Part shown: piece after piece, positions 12,596 through 31,016 of the stretch
How the letters are laid out: each line of letters begins with the position of its first letter
Numbering within the stretch: position 1 is the first letter of the stretch
Assembly (NCBI GenBank): GCA_037074765.1
Contig: JBAMDO010000112.1
Span: 112,904-176,903, forward strand
Reading direction: 5' to 3'
Length of the DNA stretch: 64,000 bases
Origin: Mansonella perstans
Lineage: Eukaryota; Nematoda; Chromadorea; Rhabditida; Onchocercidae
Made by a program: the position numbers and the translations under genes
Notes under the pieces: generated by a model
What the model saw: the letters and a program-made list of their open reading frames with translations, nothing else
What the model was told of the DNA's origin: nothing
Database searches by the model: none

Positions 12596-14231
12596 GTTCG
12601 TGAAATTGAAAGGATATGTGGAAGCTTGCGACATCTGGCACTGCTTTGACTCGTTTATTTTTAACTGTTCAGTTCATCTCTTTTATATGATATTACTTGT
12701 ATACTGCATCAGATTATGATGTAAATAAGGCTATATAATTGATTTTTCAGAGATAACAACGTTGGGGTATAAACTGCAACAATTTTTCAGAAAAATCTTG
12801 TCGTAAGGGACGATTTTACAAAGAATCCCATTCGTCGCTAACAGCCCTCACAAGAAAAACACCACCAGCGAAGGCCACCAGACCCTTACACATACTCCTG
12901 CAAAAATTCTCAAATAGGATTTCCAGCTAATATAAGATACATGCAGCCAATGTGGAAAGATGTATAATACTGATTCAAAATGTAAAGAACATTATTTCCA
13001 TTGAGACGTGATAAATCAAATTACCCTAAAATGAATGACTTCATCATATATATATATATATATATATTGGATCGTCCCAGCAATCTGAATTTACCGTCTT
13101 AGCATATCTGTAGCCAATTAGAAAAGTAGTGTCAAAATTACCAGTAAAACGGATTATGGTAAATCCATGAAAGCGATCCTCCATCTGGATATTGTGGCGT
13201 TGATTGTATGCGGATCATCGTACGTAATTTCTGAAAAAAAGCGATTAAAGAAAAATATATATGGCCACAAACTCCCTAACTAGTGATGTACTATACCATC
13301 ATTGCACATCAAGCAATGGCCATCATCAACAGACTAAATTGTACGCAAGCTACTTCAGTTATCGTTCATACCAGGATTCAGACTAAGGTCACCACATACT
13401 TGCTCTTCAAATGAATGATAAAGGAAGTAATCCAACAGTTTCAAGAAACTTGTGGAACAATACCAAGCACTCCATTGAAACAACTCATCAAGATGAAATT
13501 TTATAGTTTTAATTCATCAATGCATACAAAATGTAGATATATAGAAAACTGCAAAAAAAAAAAGAAAAAAACTAGTAATCCAATACTGTTTCACGAAGCG
13601 CCATGAAAACAAGTATGAAAATGCAAATACATAACAGAAATCGCAAATGAAAAACGCTCATTATTACCAATGGAATGAAGTGACCAACATGTAAAGGAAA
13701 GCTTTGAAGTGAAAGTATGACAAGAAAATGGCTAGAATTAAAGTATAATAATTTCAAGAAAAATTTGGTCAAACAAAACGACATACAAATTTTGTATAAA
13801 ATGACGCATGGGAAGGACGTTAAAAAAAAAATGAAAGTCAGTTAAAACGTTAAGGAACAGATCAACAAATGTCGTTCCTTGGAAACTTACACAAATCTTC
13901 TACCAAATGACAGAAATTGAGTGATGACTTTTAAAGAAACAACTATTCATCTATGGATTATAAGTCAACAATTATTAATTAGTGCCATCCAAATTACAAA
14001 CGAATGAAGTTGATATAAGACGCTGATATCCACGAACATGAAAGCATTAGTATCCATGTCAGATCACAGATTTGCATTTTTCCGTTTTTAAATAATGTAG
14101 TAAACCACAAGAAGCAACCCAATTACACCATATAGCCGTAACACCTGAGTATCGACCAACTCAAAATCTTGCATGTAGGTAGAAATCGTATAAATATATC
14201 ACAGTGTGTCATTTAAAATCACATAATATAT
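12596..14231. other. Intergenic between convergent PNPLA8-like and CDK genes
   Basis: No exon-like frame with splice sites was seen. The stretch contains an (AT)n run at about 13046-13067 and short A-runs (13553-13570). It must hold the 3' UTR of the minus-strand kinase, whose stop codon is at 14232-14234. Confidence 0.6.
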
Positions 14232-20367
<6,136 letters not shown>

Positions 20368-20541
20368 GTGAACCACTAATATTAATATCAGTGACACGTG
20401 TGCACCAACAATCTAGAGCGCCTTTCCGCGTATTCCACAGAACGCTTGCAATCTCTAACATTTAACGCGGCCGGAGGTACAATTAACGATAAATGATGGT
20501 TAGAGGTTAAGCGTGGGTGGGGTTCCGTTTACTGTTTTTGT

Positions 20542-20887
20542 GGGCATCTACAGGACTAGTCAAATTATCTGGGCATCTATAGGACTGGCTAAATTATATG
20601 AGCATCTATAGGACTGGTTAAATTATGTGGGATCTGCAGGACTAGTCAAATTATGTGGGCATCTGTAGGACTGGTTGAGTTATGTGGGCATTTATAGGTC
20701 AGATTATGTGGGCATCTGTAGGACTGGTTAAGTTATGTGGGCATTTATAGGTCAGATTATGTGTGCATCTGTAGGACTGGTTAAGTTATGTGGGTATTTA
20801 TAGAACTGGTCAGATTATGTGGGCATCTGTAGGACTGGTTAAGTTATGTGGGGATTTATAGGACTGGTCAGATTATGTGTGCATATG
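20542..20887. repeat. 29-bp minisatellite upstream of the PCTAIRE kinase start
   Basis: About twelve head-to-tail copies of a ~29-bp unit with core GGACTGGTTAAGTTATGT preceded by GGGCATCTGTA. Some units are shortened (GGCATTTATAGGTCAGATTA form), and long and short types alternate towards the 3' end, giving a higher-order dimer. The array starts about 175 bp upstream of the kinase start codon (minus strand, ATG at 20367), so it overlaps or abuts its promoter. Confidence 0.95.
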
Positions 20888-23800
20888 ATCATTCCAATCA
20901 GAGATTGAACTTATTTTCTTCTAATTATATCGAGGAGCCCGTTAGATATAATCACACATGTAACAGTGTAATTGAGCAATTGTACAGTATGCATTTGTTC
21001 AAATATTTCAAATCTTTTTCTAAAACGCGTAATGTAGTAGAAACTCATGCATTTTAATAAGAAACAAATGAAACTATCATCCGTTGCATCATTGAAAATT
21101 AATGAGAAGTAGGACAAAATTACGTTGGAAGATTGCAGGATTAAACTTTACCGCTTTATCTTTGTTTATTTTTGAGCAAAAGGAGCATCAAATTTGCTTA
21201 AATAGCGATTCTAAAGGATCGAATCAGTAAAATTATATTCGTATTATACAAGAATATTTCTGAGAACCTTTAAGTTGCAATGTTGCAACTTCAAATTTTT
21301 ACAATGGAAAAAGGCTATTTTACCAAACTAGTTACTATTTTTTAGTATTTCCTACTGCTCTAATATTTCTTCCTTTTCAAAAATTAGATGGTAAGTGCAG
21401 CTGATAAGTAAAGTATATAATATTTATTTTAATATATTTTAGCAAATGAAATCTGACACGAATTGATTGTTGATTGTATTGATCAATGCAAGAAAATTTA
21501 TGAATTTTTACATGACTTTTACTCACATCATATGCATTTTTGATCTATGCTAATTCTTTTTGCATCATTTGCAGAAAATCGCCCTATGGTTGATTGGCTA
21601 CAAAAACACTGATATTATCTGTACATGAACCACTTAATCAAAAAAAAAATTTCAATTGTTTGCCAAATAAATGATTAAATCATGCCAAACAATCAGGTCC
21701 AGAAAATCTTTCCTCAAACAATGCAAAAATGCATTCTATGTTACTTGTCTGGATGATATTATTACTATCCATTTTGAATAATGATAGCCCTGAGAAGTCA
21801 GTGCAACACTAAGCATTTATTTCATTTGCTCATACATCAATATCGACTATGAATTATTTTCAACCAGCAAACTATCTGAATTGGACGTCTTGTTTATTGG
21901 ACAGTGTTTTCCCAAAATGATAAATTATTCAGACACATCATTTTCTAAGCACAGAAAAATCCCATATAAAATGTTTTGAATTTCTAGATTAAAAGAGTAA
22001 TAGAAGAGACATGAGAGATATGCAAAAAGCAATCCATCTAATTTCTTCGGACAACTGCAAGTCAGGGATTCATTATCTCCCCGACTGCGGTTAACTCTCT
22101 AAAAATTTCTTGTATCAAGCATTCTTTGGCTAATTTTCAGTTATCTGCAGGACAAGTATAGAAAGAAAACATGTATTTGCAATGGGAATTAGGTAAAAAA
22201 ACGCATATAACTTTTTTGGAGAAATATGAATTGGATAATATATTTTTTTCTTCATGTTTTCATACTACTTCTCTAAAAACTTTCATGCATTCGATTCCTA
22301 AAATAAGATTTTTTTGTCCTAATACAAATATTAGCTAATACTATCGCTGAACAATTCTACATCATCAGACTGAATAAACCAACATGCACTAAAGTTGTTT
22401 CGATTTAAAGTTTTGTCGATAAGCTGAAAAAACTATAGGAAAGAAATAATGAGAGATGATATTATGACTGAAAAATGACGAAAAAACTGCTCGACAATGC
22501 TTACTTTTGGTATTATAAAGTGCATATAGGATGACATAAATAATAGGTTCAAAGGAATTTCAAATTTCAAATTCACAATTCTCTTCCCAGCAGGTAGACC
22601 TGTTTTTTTCAGTAATCATTGTTGAGAATTCCCTAAACTGTCCCCATTTCGGGATAATTAGACTATCAGCATGTAACGAAAAAGGCAATGCACAGTGTTA
22701 CTCACAGTAGTTATACAAAAATTCTTAAGCTGCAGAAAACTTCTAATCAAAAACCAATCGAAGTCAGGCCTCAAAAATCTTGTATAAGTAATGGATTGTG
22801 CCAGTGGAGCCCAGACTGCCTAATATATTATGAGTATATTCCTCCAGCACTGAAATGAGGACAAAGAATAATGACAACAATGAAAAAGATAAAAGAAGGA
22901 TTTGCAACAGGTAGATCGATACCAGAAAATGAATCATAAAATAATAAACGCAACTATGGTTCGATCGCAAATCAAATTGTTGCAGTCGATTAACTGCACA
23001 AAGAATTGATGCAACTTCTTGTGGGTGGATTCGATTCGATTCGATTCGACTCGACCCAGCTCCTCTTCACCTGACAACTCTAATGATCTAGGCAGTGTTT
23101 GTCATTGCGAAGATGCACAAAAGCGGCAGAAAAGGGCGTGGTGACAACGGCTGGGTCACCAAAGCGGATAAACCATCAACGGTCGGGTTCCCGGTCAAAT
23201 CATCTTGATTGTCATCGCCGCATTATTGCCCATTTGTTTATTAATTTCACCATTCCCTTCACAAATGATGAAAAAATTCGAAGAAACCATAATTATAATT
23301 AGTTAATGGTCACATTGAAATACAAATTTATTCATGAGTGCAAATTTTTTGAAATTCAGTGCCACGAATTAGCCACAAGTGAACAATTTTGCATCACATG
23401 AAATTTAGAGGAGCCAAAAAATGAGCTTGCTGAGCCTAGTTCTTTACTTTTATTTCTTTCTTCGGTTGCGCAATTTTATTTGGGCTAAAAAATATTCGGC
23501 ATATAACTTGCTATATAAAAACGTATAAATAAACATTTAATATTGGTGGTTTTTGGGATGCAAGGAAGCTTTAAGATTTATGTTTACTTTAGACCTGATG
23601 TGGATGGGAAGAAATCGAAATGATAGAGATATGGAATGCAATTAACTCAGTTTTATTCCTCTCTGTTTCTCTTCACAAATAGGTACGAGAATAAACCAGT
23701 TAATTTTTGGCAAATACTCTAAATGCAAGTACTCTAAACGGGTTTTACAAGCAAGAAAACTAATTAACACCTCCTCATATGATGCTTGTTTGTACTGCGA

Positions 23801-24044
23801 TCCTTTTCCACTGACCTTACTCAGTACCGCCAAGACTAGAAATACAGTGAACATAAAAGTAGAGGATAGAAAAATAATGAGATCAAACGAATAAAAAAGT
23901 TTTTTATTCGATACCATATTCTTGTGGCATATAATAATGAAGATTCTAATGAGACTATACTTTTGCATCAAGCAGAAAATATCCAAACGTTAACCTCATT
24001 GTAATATGAAAACATTTGTCATCATAATCGTTACATTAAACAAT

Positions 24045-24083
<39 letters not shown>

Positions 24084-24885
24084 GATTTCAAAAATGATTG
24101 AAAGCACTTTCGTGAGTAAACAGTGCTTCAAGATTTTGTTGAAAGACTACCAATGAGAGGAGATTTGAACCAATGAGAAGATATATCCGATGCATGACGG
24201 ATATTGTCTCGAAATAGAGTCAAGTAAGATTAAACAAAATTAAAAGATTTAATAAACAGAAATGTTTAATTGCTAGGCTTTCGTAAATTTACTGCAAATA
24301 CATTTTTTTGTTATTTAATTGAGTTGTTGTTTTCAATTATGTTTCGAATTTTGCTATTCCCGCAGTATGTCAAATAGGTTTTGACATTGACCCTATCAAG
24401 TTCATCGGATTACTCATTTAAAAAATCACATTCAGATAAGTTTATCCTGTTAATGACATATTTTTGAATTCAATAGAATGGATGGTTTTGTCAAGTATGA
24501 AAGAAAAAAAATGTGATGAATATAAAAACCTAATTGAAATCAACCTATAAACGTACCCAACATTTCTTCATAGTTAATAAAAAGAGGAGGACTATTCACA
24601 TTTCAAACGACTAGTCAGATTGTTCAAAAAGTTACGACAATGATAAAGCACCACTATAAAGATCAAAAAAGAATTTAGTACTTTTCATGGGTAAGACTTC
24701 AGCCACAATCGATTAAACTGAGTTGAGCTCATGGAGCGCCGTAAGGATGGGCGCAAAGTATTGACGGTAGGAATGGCAGGTTTGTCGAATTTTAACCATG
24801 AAATGCTCAAATGTGAGAGCAAAAATGATAATAACTCCCTTCTTTTCCAATTATTTTCATTGATGACAATTTAACTCTGCTTGAC
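20888..24885. other. Intergenic, AT-rich
   Basis: No supported gene on either strand. Notable contents are a relatively GC-rich patch at about 23030-23225 with a short ATTCGATTCG repeat at its left edge, and a 26-base A tract at 24052-24077. Several 60-110-codon open frames are present but have no splice sites, composition or motif suggesting coding. Confidence 0.55.
24052..24077. repeat. Poly-A tract (26 bases)
   Basis: An uninterrupted A run; no recognisable retrocopy immediately upstream on the plus strand. Confidence 0.9.
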
Positions 24886-25735
24886 ACAATGGATAGTGGA
24901 CGTCCAGAATACCGTTCTGCTCTAATGGCACACGAAATATCGTGACTCAACATTGTTATAGCCTCTTTCAGCGAAGTTCGCCTTCCCGGAAAAGGCAATC
25001 TTAAATTGGGGGACGGTTACACATTGCATTGGTCAGGTAAGCCCAAAGCTGAACGACATCTTTCAGGAATTGCCTTCATGATCAAAAACTCCATCGCATC
25101 TAAACTTGACAATTTGACAACAGGACATTCTGATCGCATTATTTCCACTTTCACTTTAGAATAAGCAACATGTCGTTTTCTTCAGTGTATATATTCCCAT
25201 TCTTACAGTCGGACTCTGCAGATAAAAAACAAGTTCTGCACTGACCTGCGTCGTTTACTCAGAAAGTTCCAGCAGACAATAAAAATTTTTATCTGCATTT
25301 CAACGCTTGACGACTTCAACGCTCGAGTAGATCGTAATTTTGTAGTCTGGAAAGATATATTAGGCAAACATGGCATTAGGAACTACAGTGATAACGGCCG
25401 TCTTCTGCTATTTTTGTGCAGAGATACAGCTCATAACTACGAACACTATTTTTCATTAGACAACAGAATAGCTAAAACATTCGGGGCTTTCGGAAAGCTT
25501 CATAAAAGGATCGATATAACAGACATCTGAAGAACAGTACCAAAATTGCCCTTTATAGAGCCGTGGTGATGCCTATTCTATTATATGGATTTGAATCCTG
25601 GATCATCTACCGCTACTAATTGCGACTCCTCAAACGTTCCCATGATTACCGACTCCACTCAATCCTCAACATCCACTGCATGTTACAAATGAGATAGTCC
25701 TTCAACAGGCAGCTATCGAGATGTCCCTAAAAAGC
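24886..25735 (+). mobile_element. Degenerate LINE: endonuclease domain joined to the RT C-terminus
   Basis: Conceptual translation in changing frames, with stops, gives the endonuclease/exonuclease/phosphatase region of an invertebrate non-LTR retrotransposon: RSALMAHEISRLN (with an internal TGA replacing an Arg), GDGYTLHWSGKPKAERHLSG, SVYIP, FNARV, WKDILGKHGI and NDNGRLLLF-like sequence. From about 25455 it changes to the distal RT region: LDNRIAKTFGAFGKLHKRI, YRAVVMPILLYG.ESW and RLHSILNIH. The catalytic RT palm that normally lies between these parts is missing, so this is an internally deleted, frameshifted, non-autonomous relic. No poly-A or target duplication was identified. Confidence 0.85.
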
Positions 25736-28251
25736 GATATAAAGACTGTCTAAAACAGTATATAAATCTTAGCCAAATTGATTACCAACATAATCTACTT
25801 TAACATCCAGTCGGGAGATATGGAGACAAACAATACATAATGCTGCTGTTTTCTTTAAAATTACCCGTAGAATCAATGCCGAGGAAAGAAGATATCGCAG
25901 AAAAACCCATGCATCACTTACATCATCTGAGCAGACTTTCCACTGCATCATATGCAACCATATCCCGTATTTGTTTTCTTTCTTAATCACAAGCGAGTCA
26001 ATGTTAATTAAAGTGAATGAAATTCTGCAAAACTTCATTAGCGAAGCCAAACCACGAACGAACACAAAAATTAACATTACACTGATAGATTCAGGGGATA
26101 AAGTAATGCTTTTGTTTTTTCTTTATGACAAAGAATCGGAAAACTAAATCCACACTCCTCGTCTTTAGAAAAGTGCTACATGGGCTCTGAATTTTCGGTT
26201 TTTTACTCGGTAGAATTTTCAATTGAATATAATCAACAAAGGTGGGCTCTATTGACTGACTGAAGCAAAGCAATCTTCATTTAGCTGGCTTTCGAACTAT
26301 AACATCATGAAGTATGATAAGATGACAGTAAAGAAGTAGATGCGATGCATTAAGTCATATGATTGATAATAACACAGTAAATATTCAATGTCGATAAATT
26401 GCAAGAATATCTGGGTGTGATAAAACAAGCGCAAATAGAATAAATGCACAGTAGTAGCCATTAATAATGATGGAAGTTGTTGATGGTATTTCACTATTAG
26501 TGATAAAGTTCTACTAATCCGATCATTTCATCTCTATCTATTTTCATTACTTGCTTAGAATGAAATAATAAGCTTTACAGAGCAGAAGGACGAAATGATA
26601 TAATATGCATTATATAACTGATAGCAACAGGGCTTCTTGTAGTAAGAGAAAAATGTACAAGAATGAAAAAGTGGTTTAGCAAAGAAACATATTTATAGAT
26701 TCGCTGACAAAAAGCATGTTGCTGCACTCGTTTAAAAACGATAATGCACCATTATGAAACAGAAGCGAAAACAAAGACCTCGATATTCTCGGATCCAACT
26801 CGATATTCTCGGGTCCAACTCGCTAAATGCACTACTAATAGTGATGATTTTTACCGAAGCTAGGAAATGTTTACAGAAGATGACACAATAATAAGGATGT
26901 GTAAGACGGATGAGAATGATGAATTTCAAGTTCAGAATATTTCGGAAGATTATTTGCATAAATATCCTCGGAACAAGTCAAACTATCGAGTGCGATAATA
27001 TGTAGATGTCCTGTAATTTCAAAAAAAACTATCAAGTGTATTACAGGATGTAGACTATGATTTTCTTCCCTTCCCAATTTTTCCGCACGTAACTCAAATG
27101 AAATCTTTGGCAGATCTTAGCAGCCACAGTTGATTCAAAAGGTTGCTCAAAGGTTAGCCGCCAGGAAATCAACATTTGAAGGTCAAGCAGCCTTTTCTGC
27201 AAAAGTAGTGAATTACACATTATTATCGAAATAGCAATGGTAGCTTCATTGCTTTCATTATGTTAATAAACGTTTCCTTCACATTTTACTCCATCAACTT
27301 TGCTTTTCTCAGATTTTCCTAATTTCCCTTTCCTTTCCTGTTGTTTGCCTGACACAATCCAAATATTCACCGCTGGAACAAGGTTTTCTAGTTGGGCTGT
27401 TTTCATATCCATGGTACTAAAAAATAAGATTACGAGTGCATTGGTATATATTTTATTACCGTTAAAATGAAAAAATTTGGAGCAATTCATCGATTTCCAG
27501 ACATTGGTTCACTTAAAAGAGGATTCTGTACCAGTTTGTCCAGAATTGTTGTCAACTTTATGCTTAAGTCGAATTAATAAAAAAAATAAGAAGTTGAATT
27601 TTAAAATATTTAGCAAATTTTCGACTTGAAGTGATAGGAATTGTATCTCAAAACTAGCTATTTCTTCCATTGTTTCTTTTCCTAACTTTCAGAGAAAATT
27701 GTTTCTTTCATAAATTTTATTTAGGTACCTCTATGTATCTTAATAGATAAGCTAATGTTGACAGGGAATCGTTAAAAACATATTACAATATTTTTTAAGG
27801 AAAGGACAAAGGTTTTCAGCAAAAAGTGATGGGGTTTGTAGCAGTCGGCACAGTTCTTGCGTCGCATTAAATATTAACATTTGTAACTTTATATATCAAA
27901 TTAGCTGTATCGTTTTGCGCACAGGTGAGTACATTGAATGCACAGGAAAGTATATTTTAGCACCACAAAAATTCATTTGAAATATAATGCAACAAGTGAC
28001 CCTTACCACCCTTTCCAATTTTCTTATTGTAATATATCATTATATAATTCATTACTTAGTTTTTTACTTTTGTTGACAAGCATTAAAGCTTTTTACTTTT
28101 GTTAACAAGTTCAAAGTTCTTGTCCAATTTCTTATCGAAACTAGCAGCAAGCTGAGGTTCTAACAAAATTTTGATATTTATTAGCATTGCTGGAAGTATG
28201 TAAAATTCATACAACCTCAAAACTGTTACAGTTGTTCTTTTCGGATTATTA
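25736..28251. other. Intergenic, AT-rich
   Basis: No supported gene. It includes a two-copy 20-bp tandem duplication at about 26778-26820 (CTCGATATTCTCGG(A/G)TCCAA). The open frames on the minus strand in this stretch are AT-rich and lack splice context. Confidence 0.5.
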
Positions 28252-28252
28252 G

Positions 28253-28311
<59 letters not shown>

Positions 28312-28562
28312 TATTTATTATTATTACTATTATTTATTATTATTACTATTATTTATTATTATTACTATTATTTATTATTATTACTATTATTTATTATTAT
28401 TACTATTATTTATTATTATTACTATTATTTATTATTATTACTATTATTTATTATTATTACTATTATTTATTATTATTACTATTATTTATTATTATTACTA
28501 TTATTTATTATTATTACTGTTATTTATTATTATTACTATTATTTATTATTATTATTACCAAT
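28252..28562. repeat. (ATT)n microsatellite expanding into a 19-bp tandem array
   Basis: About 55 bases of pure ATT triplets, then roughly thirteen copies of the 19-bp unit ACTATTATTTATTATTATT, one with an ACTGTT variant, and a return to ATT triplets. The 19-bp unit is clearly derived from the triplet run by local mutation and amplification. The array ends about 290 bp before the WBP11 start codon. Confidence 0.95.
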
Positions 28563-28849
28563 TATTATTAAAAATAATGAGATATAAGAACAATAAAAAC
28601 CTCGGTCCTAGTGTGAATGATTCATGTACATTGCTGAATCAGAGTTACTCAATCATCAATGGAAGCTATGGGACGTAAGTTTCACAGGGGTATCGCTAAT
28701 TTTTCTATGCACAGCGACGTTTCGGAAGAGATGTGCATGCCGTAAGGAAGTATAGATTACGGTTAACAGGTTGGGAGATTCTGAAGTTTTTCGTTTTTTT
28801 TGGTAGCATATATTCTTTAGCCTATATGACCTTAATTAGCAGGACCAAA

Positions 28850-31016
28850 ATGGGACGAAGACCAGGCAGTACGACGAAATCTGGCCGATTTATGAATCCA
28901 GCTGATCAAGAGCGCAAGAGTATGCGACAAAAAGAGCTTAAAAGAAATCGAAAGCAAAGGACTATGGTTCGACATGCAATATTAAAAAGCAAAGATGTTG
29001 ATGAAATCCTGGAAAATTTATCACGTCTAGATGATCAAGGTAACTAGAGGAATTGCTTATTCATTTGTATAAAGGGCGCAAAGTAACAACCACTGAGTGA
29101 AGTGGTTGTTATTTTGCGCTTCTTATACGTGCTAAATTTTGAACATACGTGCTGAATTGGATTAAATGAGATTGCTTCTTAGTTGCTAGCTCTTCTACAA
29201 AGCTATTTCGCCATAATAGTTGTATAAAAGTCCACTCTGTGGGGGAATGATATTAGTTGTTTGGATAAATTCGTTCATCTAAATCAGATTATCAGAAAAT
29301 GTTTTTAGAAAGGAATTAATTGATGCAGTTTACAATCGTTTAAAAAAAGGTGCTATGAACTGAGCAGTGAGGATATTTGCTGGAAGAATTTATTTAGTAT
29401 CAGCATTTCAGAATTTGACATACACGTGGAGCATCACAGTAAATATGTTTTCAACGAAAAGCGTATCAAATTTAAACAGACTTATAATGAAGTGATGAAC
29501 TTATACAAGCAGGAGAAGCGAGAGGATAAAGTAAAGGAATTGGAACAAAAAATGTTGCAGTATGAGGCAGAGAGAGCTCGAAAAATGCAACAGTATAGTG
29601 AGTCGTTTGATTTCTTTTTTCAACGGTATTTTGAAATTTGTGAAGGAACTTGTCGTAAAGTTCCATTCCTTATGCCGTTTACATACAATTTTACTTAGGA
29701 TGATTTTAGATGCGTTACGATTTTCGCTGGAAGCCAATCCTGTAGAAATCCCGTTGCCAGATGGCAGTTCAATACCTAACGCAGCAATGACCCCCTTAAC
29801 ACCTGTAATACCGGTTCAGTTTTTAATGCCTCAAGCACGAACTGGTATTCTAAAAAATTCACACATTACTCGAGATATCAGTGAACGGACAGAACCGCCA
29901 GGACCTCCTTGCGGCTTACCTCCGCTAATTGGTTATGAAGATGGTGATGATGAAATGCCTTCTAAAAGACGTGTACGCTTTGAGGAAGACTTTTCGAGCA
30001 ATTTTATAAGAGATAACGTCGAAGCGACTGATGATGATTTCGGACCTGTTGAAAGTAAAGTTGACGTTGTACTTTTTTCTTTTTCTTTTGTTTAGAGAAG
30101 GAAAAGAACTTTTCTTTATTTAGAATTTAGAAACATTAATTATTTTGGCAAATCCGTATGTACAGATTGAATATTTCATGGTTTTTTAATTTGTCAATAT
30201 TTCAGTTCCCATAGAAGTACTAGAACATGGTCAAATAAACGATGCGGATAGTGCGAGATCTGTACCGATGTTGGCATCTATCATTCCACAGCAACCGTTG
30301 TTACGTGCACCTCCATTACCTCCCAACATGTTGCCACCTCCTCCTCGTCTTCCGCTCCGCGTTCCTCCTCCTCCACCTCACTTCAGTACATTTTGTTTGA
30401 TTTTTTTTTTCGGGAAAAAAGACTTTTTTTGTTTTGTGAAAACTTATTTGAAAAGTGGTTGTGGTAATATAATGTGTTTAAAAGTATCTGTTGGAAAAAA
30501 ATATTTCTTTTTTCATTACGATAGGGATGCCAGCTCCGTTTATACGTCCGCCGGGAATCAGTTCTGTAATATCAGCAGAGCCAGTAGTTCGACGAACAGG
30601 AGGGACGCTTGTGAAAGATAGCGGAGAGGCTACAATCTCAGCAGAACCGAAACTAAGAGATTTGACAAAAGAAGTTACAAAATTTGTGCCCACAGCACTT
30701 CGTGTTAATCGAAGTAAGCAACAGCCGAAAAAGATCATTAACAAGTATGTCTGCATAATTATTTGTTTCTGAACTTCCTTTACCAGTTCATGTTTGATTT
30801 TGAACGTAGCTCTATAATTTTTTGTTTTATGAGCTCTTTTCGAATACTTTAGGAATATTGTTTGTGAAGTGTAGCTTGTTTCTTGATTTCAAGAAGGAAT
30901 TCAATTTCAGATTCAATATGATGGGAATACAGATCGAATCAGCGCAAAGAAAAGAAGCGAAAGATACGGACGAGGCTTACGCTGATTTTATGAATGAAAT
31001 TTCTTCTCTTCTGTAA
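28850..31016 (+). CDS. WBP11: WW-domain-binding protein 11 (WBP11/SNP70/NpwBP) orthologue
   Basis: Six coding exons in agreeing phases give 408 aa: 28850-29039, 29412-29597, 29710-30054, 30206-30385, 30525-30744 and 30911-31016 (TAA). The N-terminus MGRRPGSTTKSGRFMNPADQ followed by the basic KRNRKQR stretch is the family signature. A coiled, charged segment lies at ~65-125. Then come IPLPDG, RTGILKN, PPGPPCGLPPLIGYEDGDDE and RVRFEEDF, a proline-rich tract at ~265-300, and the conserved C-terminal ISAEPKLRDLTKEV, KFVPTALRVNR and DEAYADFMNEISSLL. WBP11 is a nuclear pre-mRNA splicing factor that binds WW-domain proteins through its PPGPPP-type motifs and inhibits PP1. The protein is shorter than the vertebrate form (~640 aa), mainly through fewer proline and acidic repeats. 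A TTAGCAG acceptor 7 bases before the ATG could be a spliced-leader site. Confidence 0.95.
29067..29127 (+). ncRNA. Intronic hairpin in WBP11 intron 1, candidate small-RNA precursor or MITE
   Basis: GCGCAAAGTAACAACCACT (29076-29094), loop GAGTGA, AGTGGTTGTTATTTTGCGC (29101-29119). The arms pair at 18 of 19 positions, the exception being a G-T pair. Pairing continues outward through two G-U pairs and one mismatch to GTATAA/TTATAC, for about 28 bp in total. It lies on the transcribed strand of the host intron. The length suits a nematode pre-miRNA, but the loop is short and the pairing unusually perfect, so a small inverted-repeat element is equally possible. Confidence 0.45.

Noticed and set aside
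20542..20887. Direct repeats resembling a CRISPR array
   Set aside because: Units are head to tail without unique spacers, in eukaryotic DNA beside an intron-containing kinase gene; it is a minisatellite.
23642..23986. 114-codon minus-strand ORF
   Set aside because: Hydrophobic translation arises from AT-rich sequence; no acceptor or donor, no family match.
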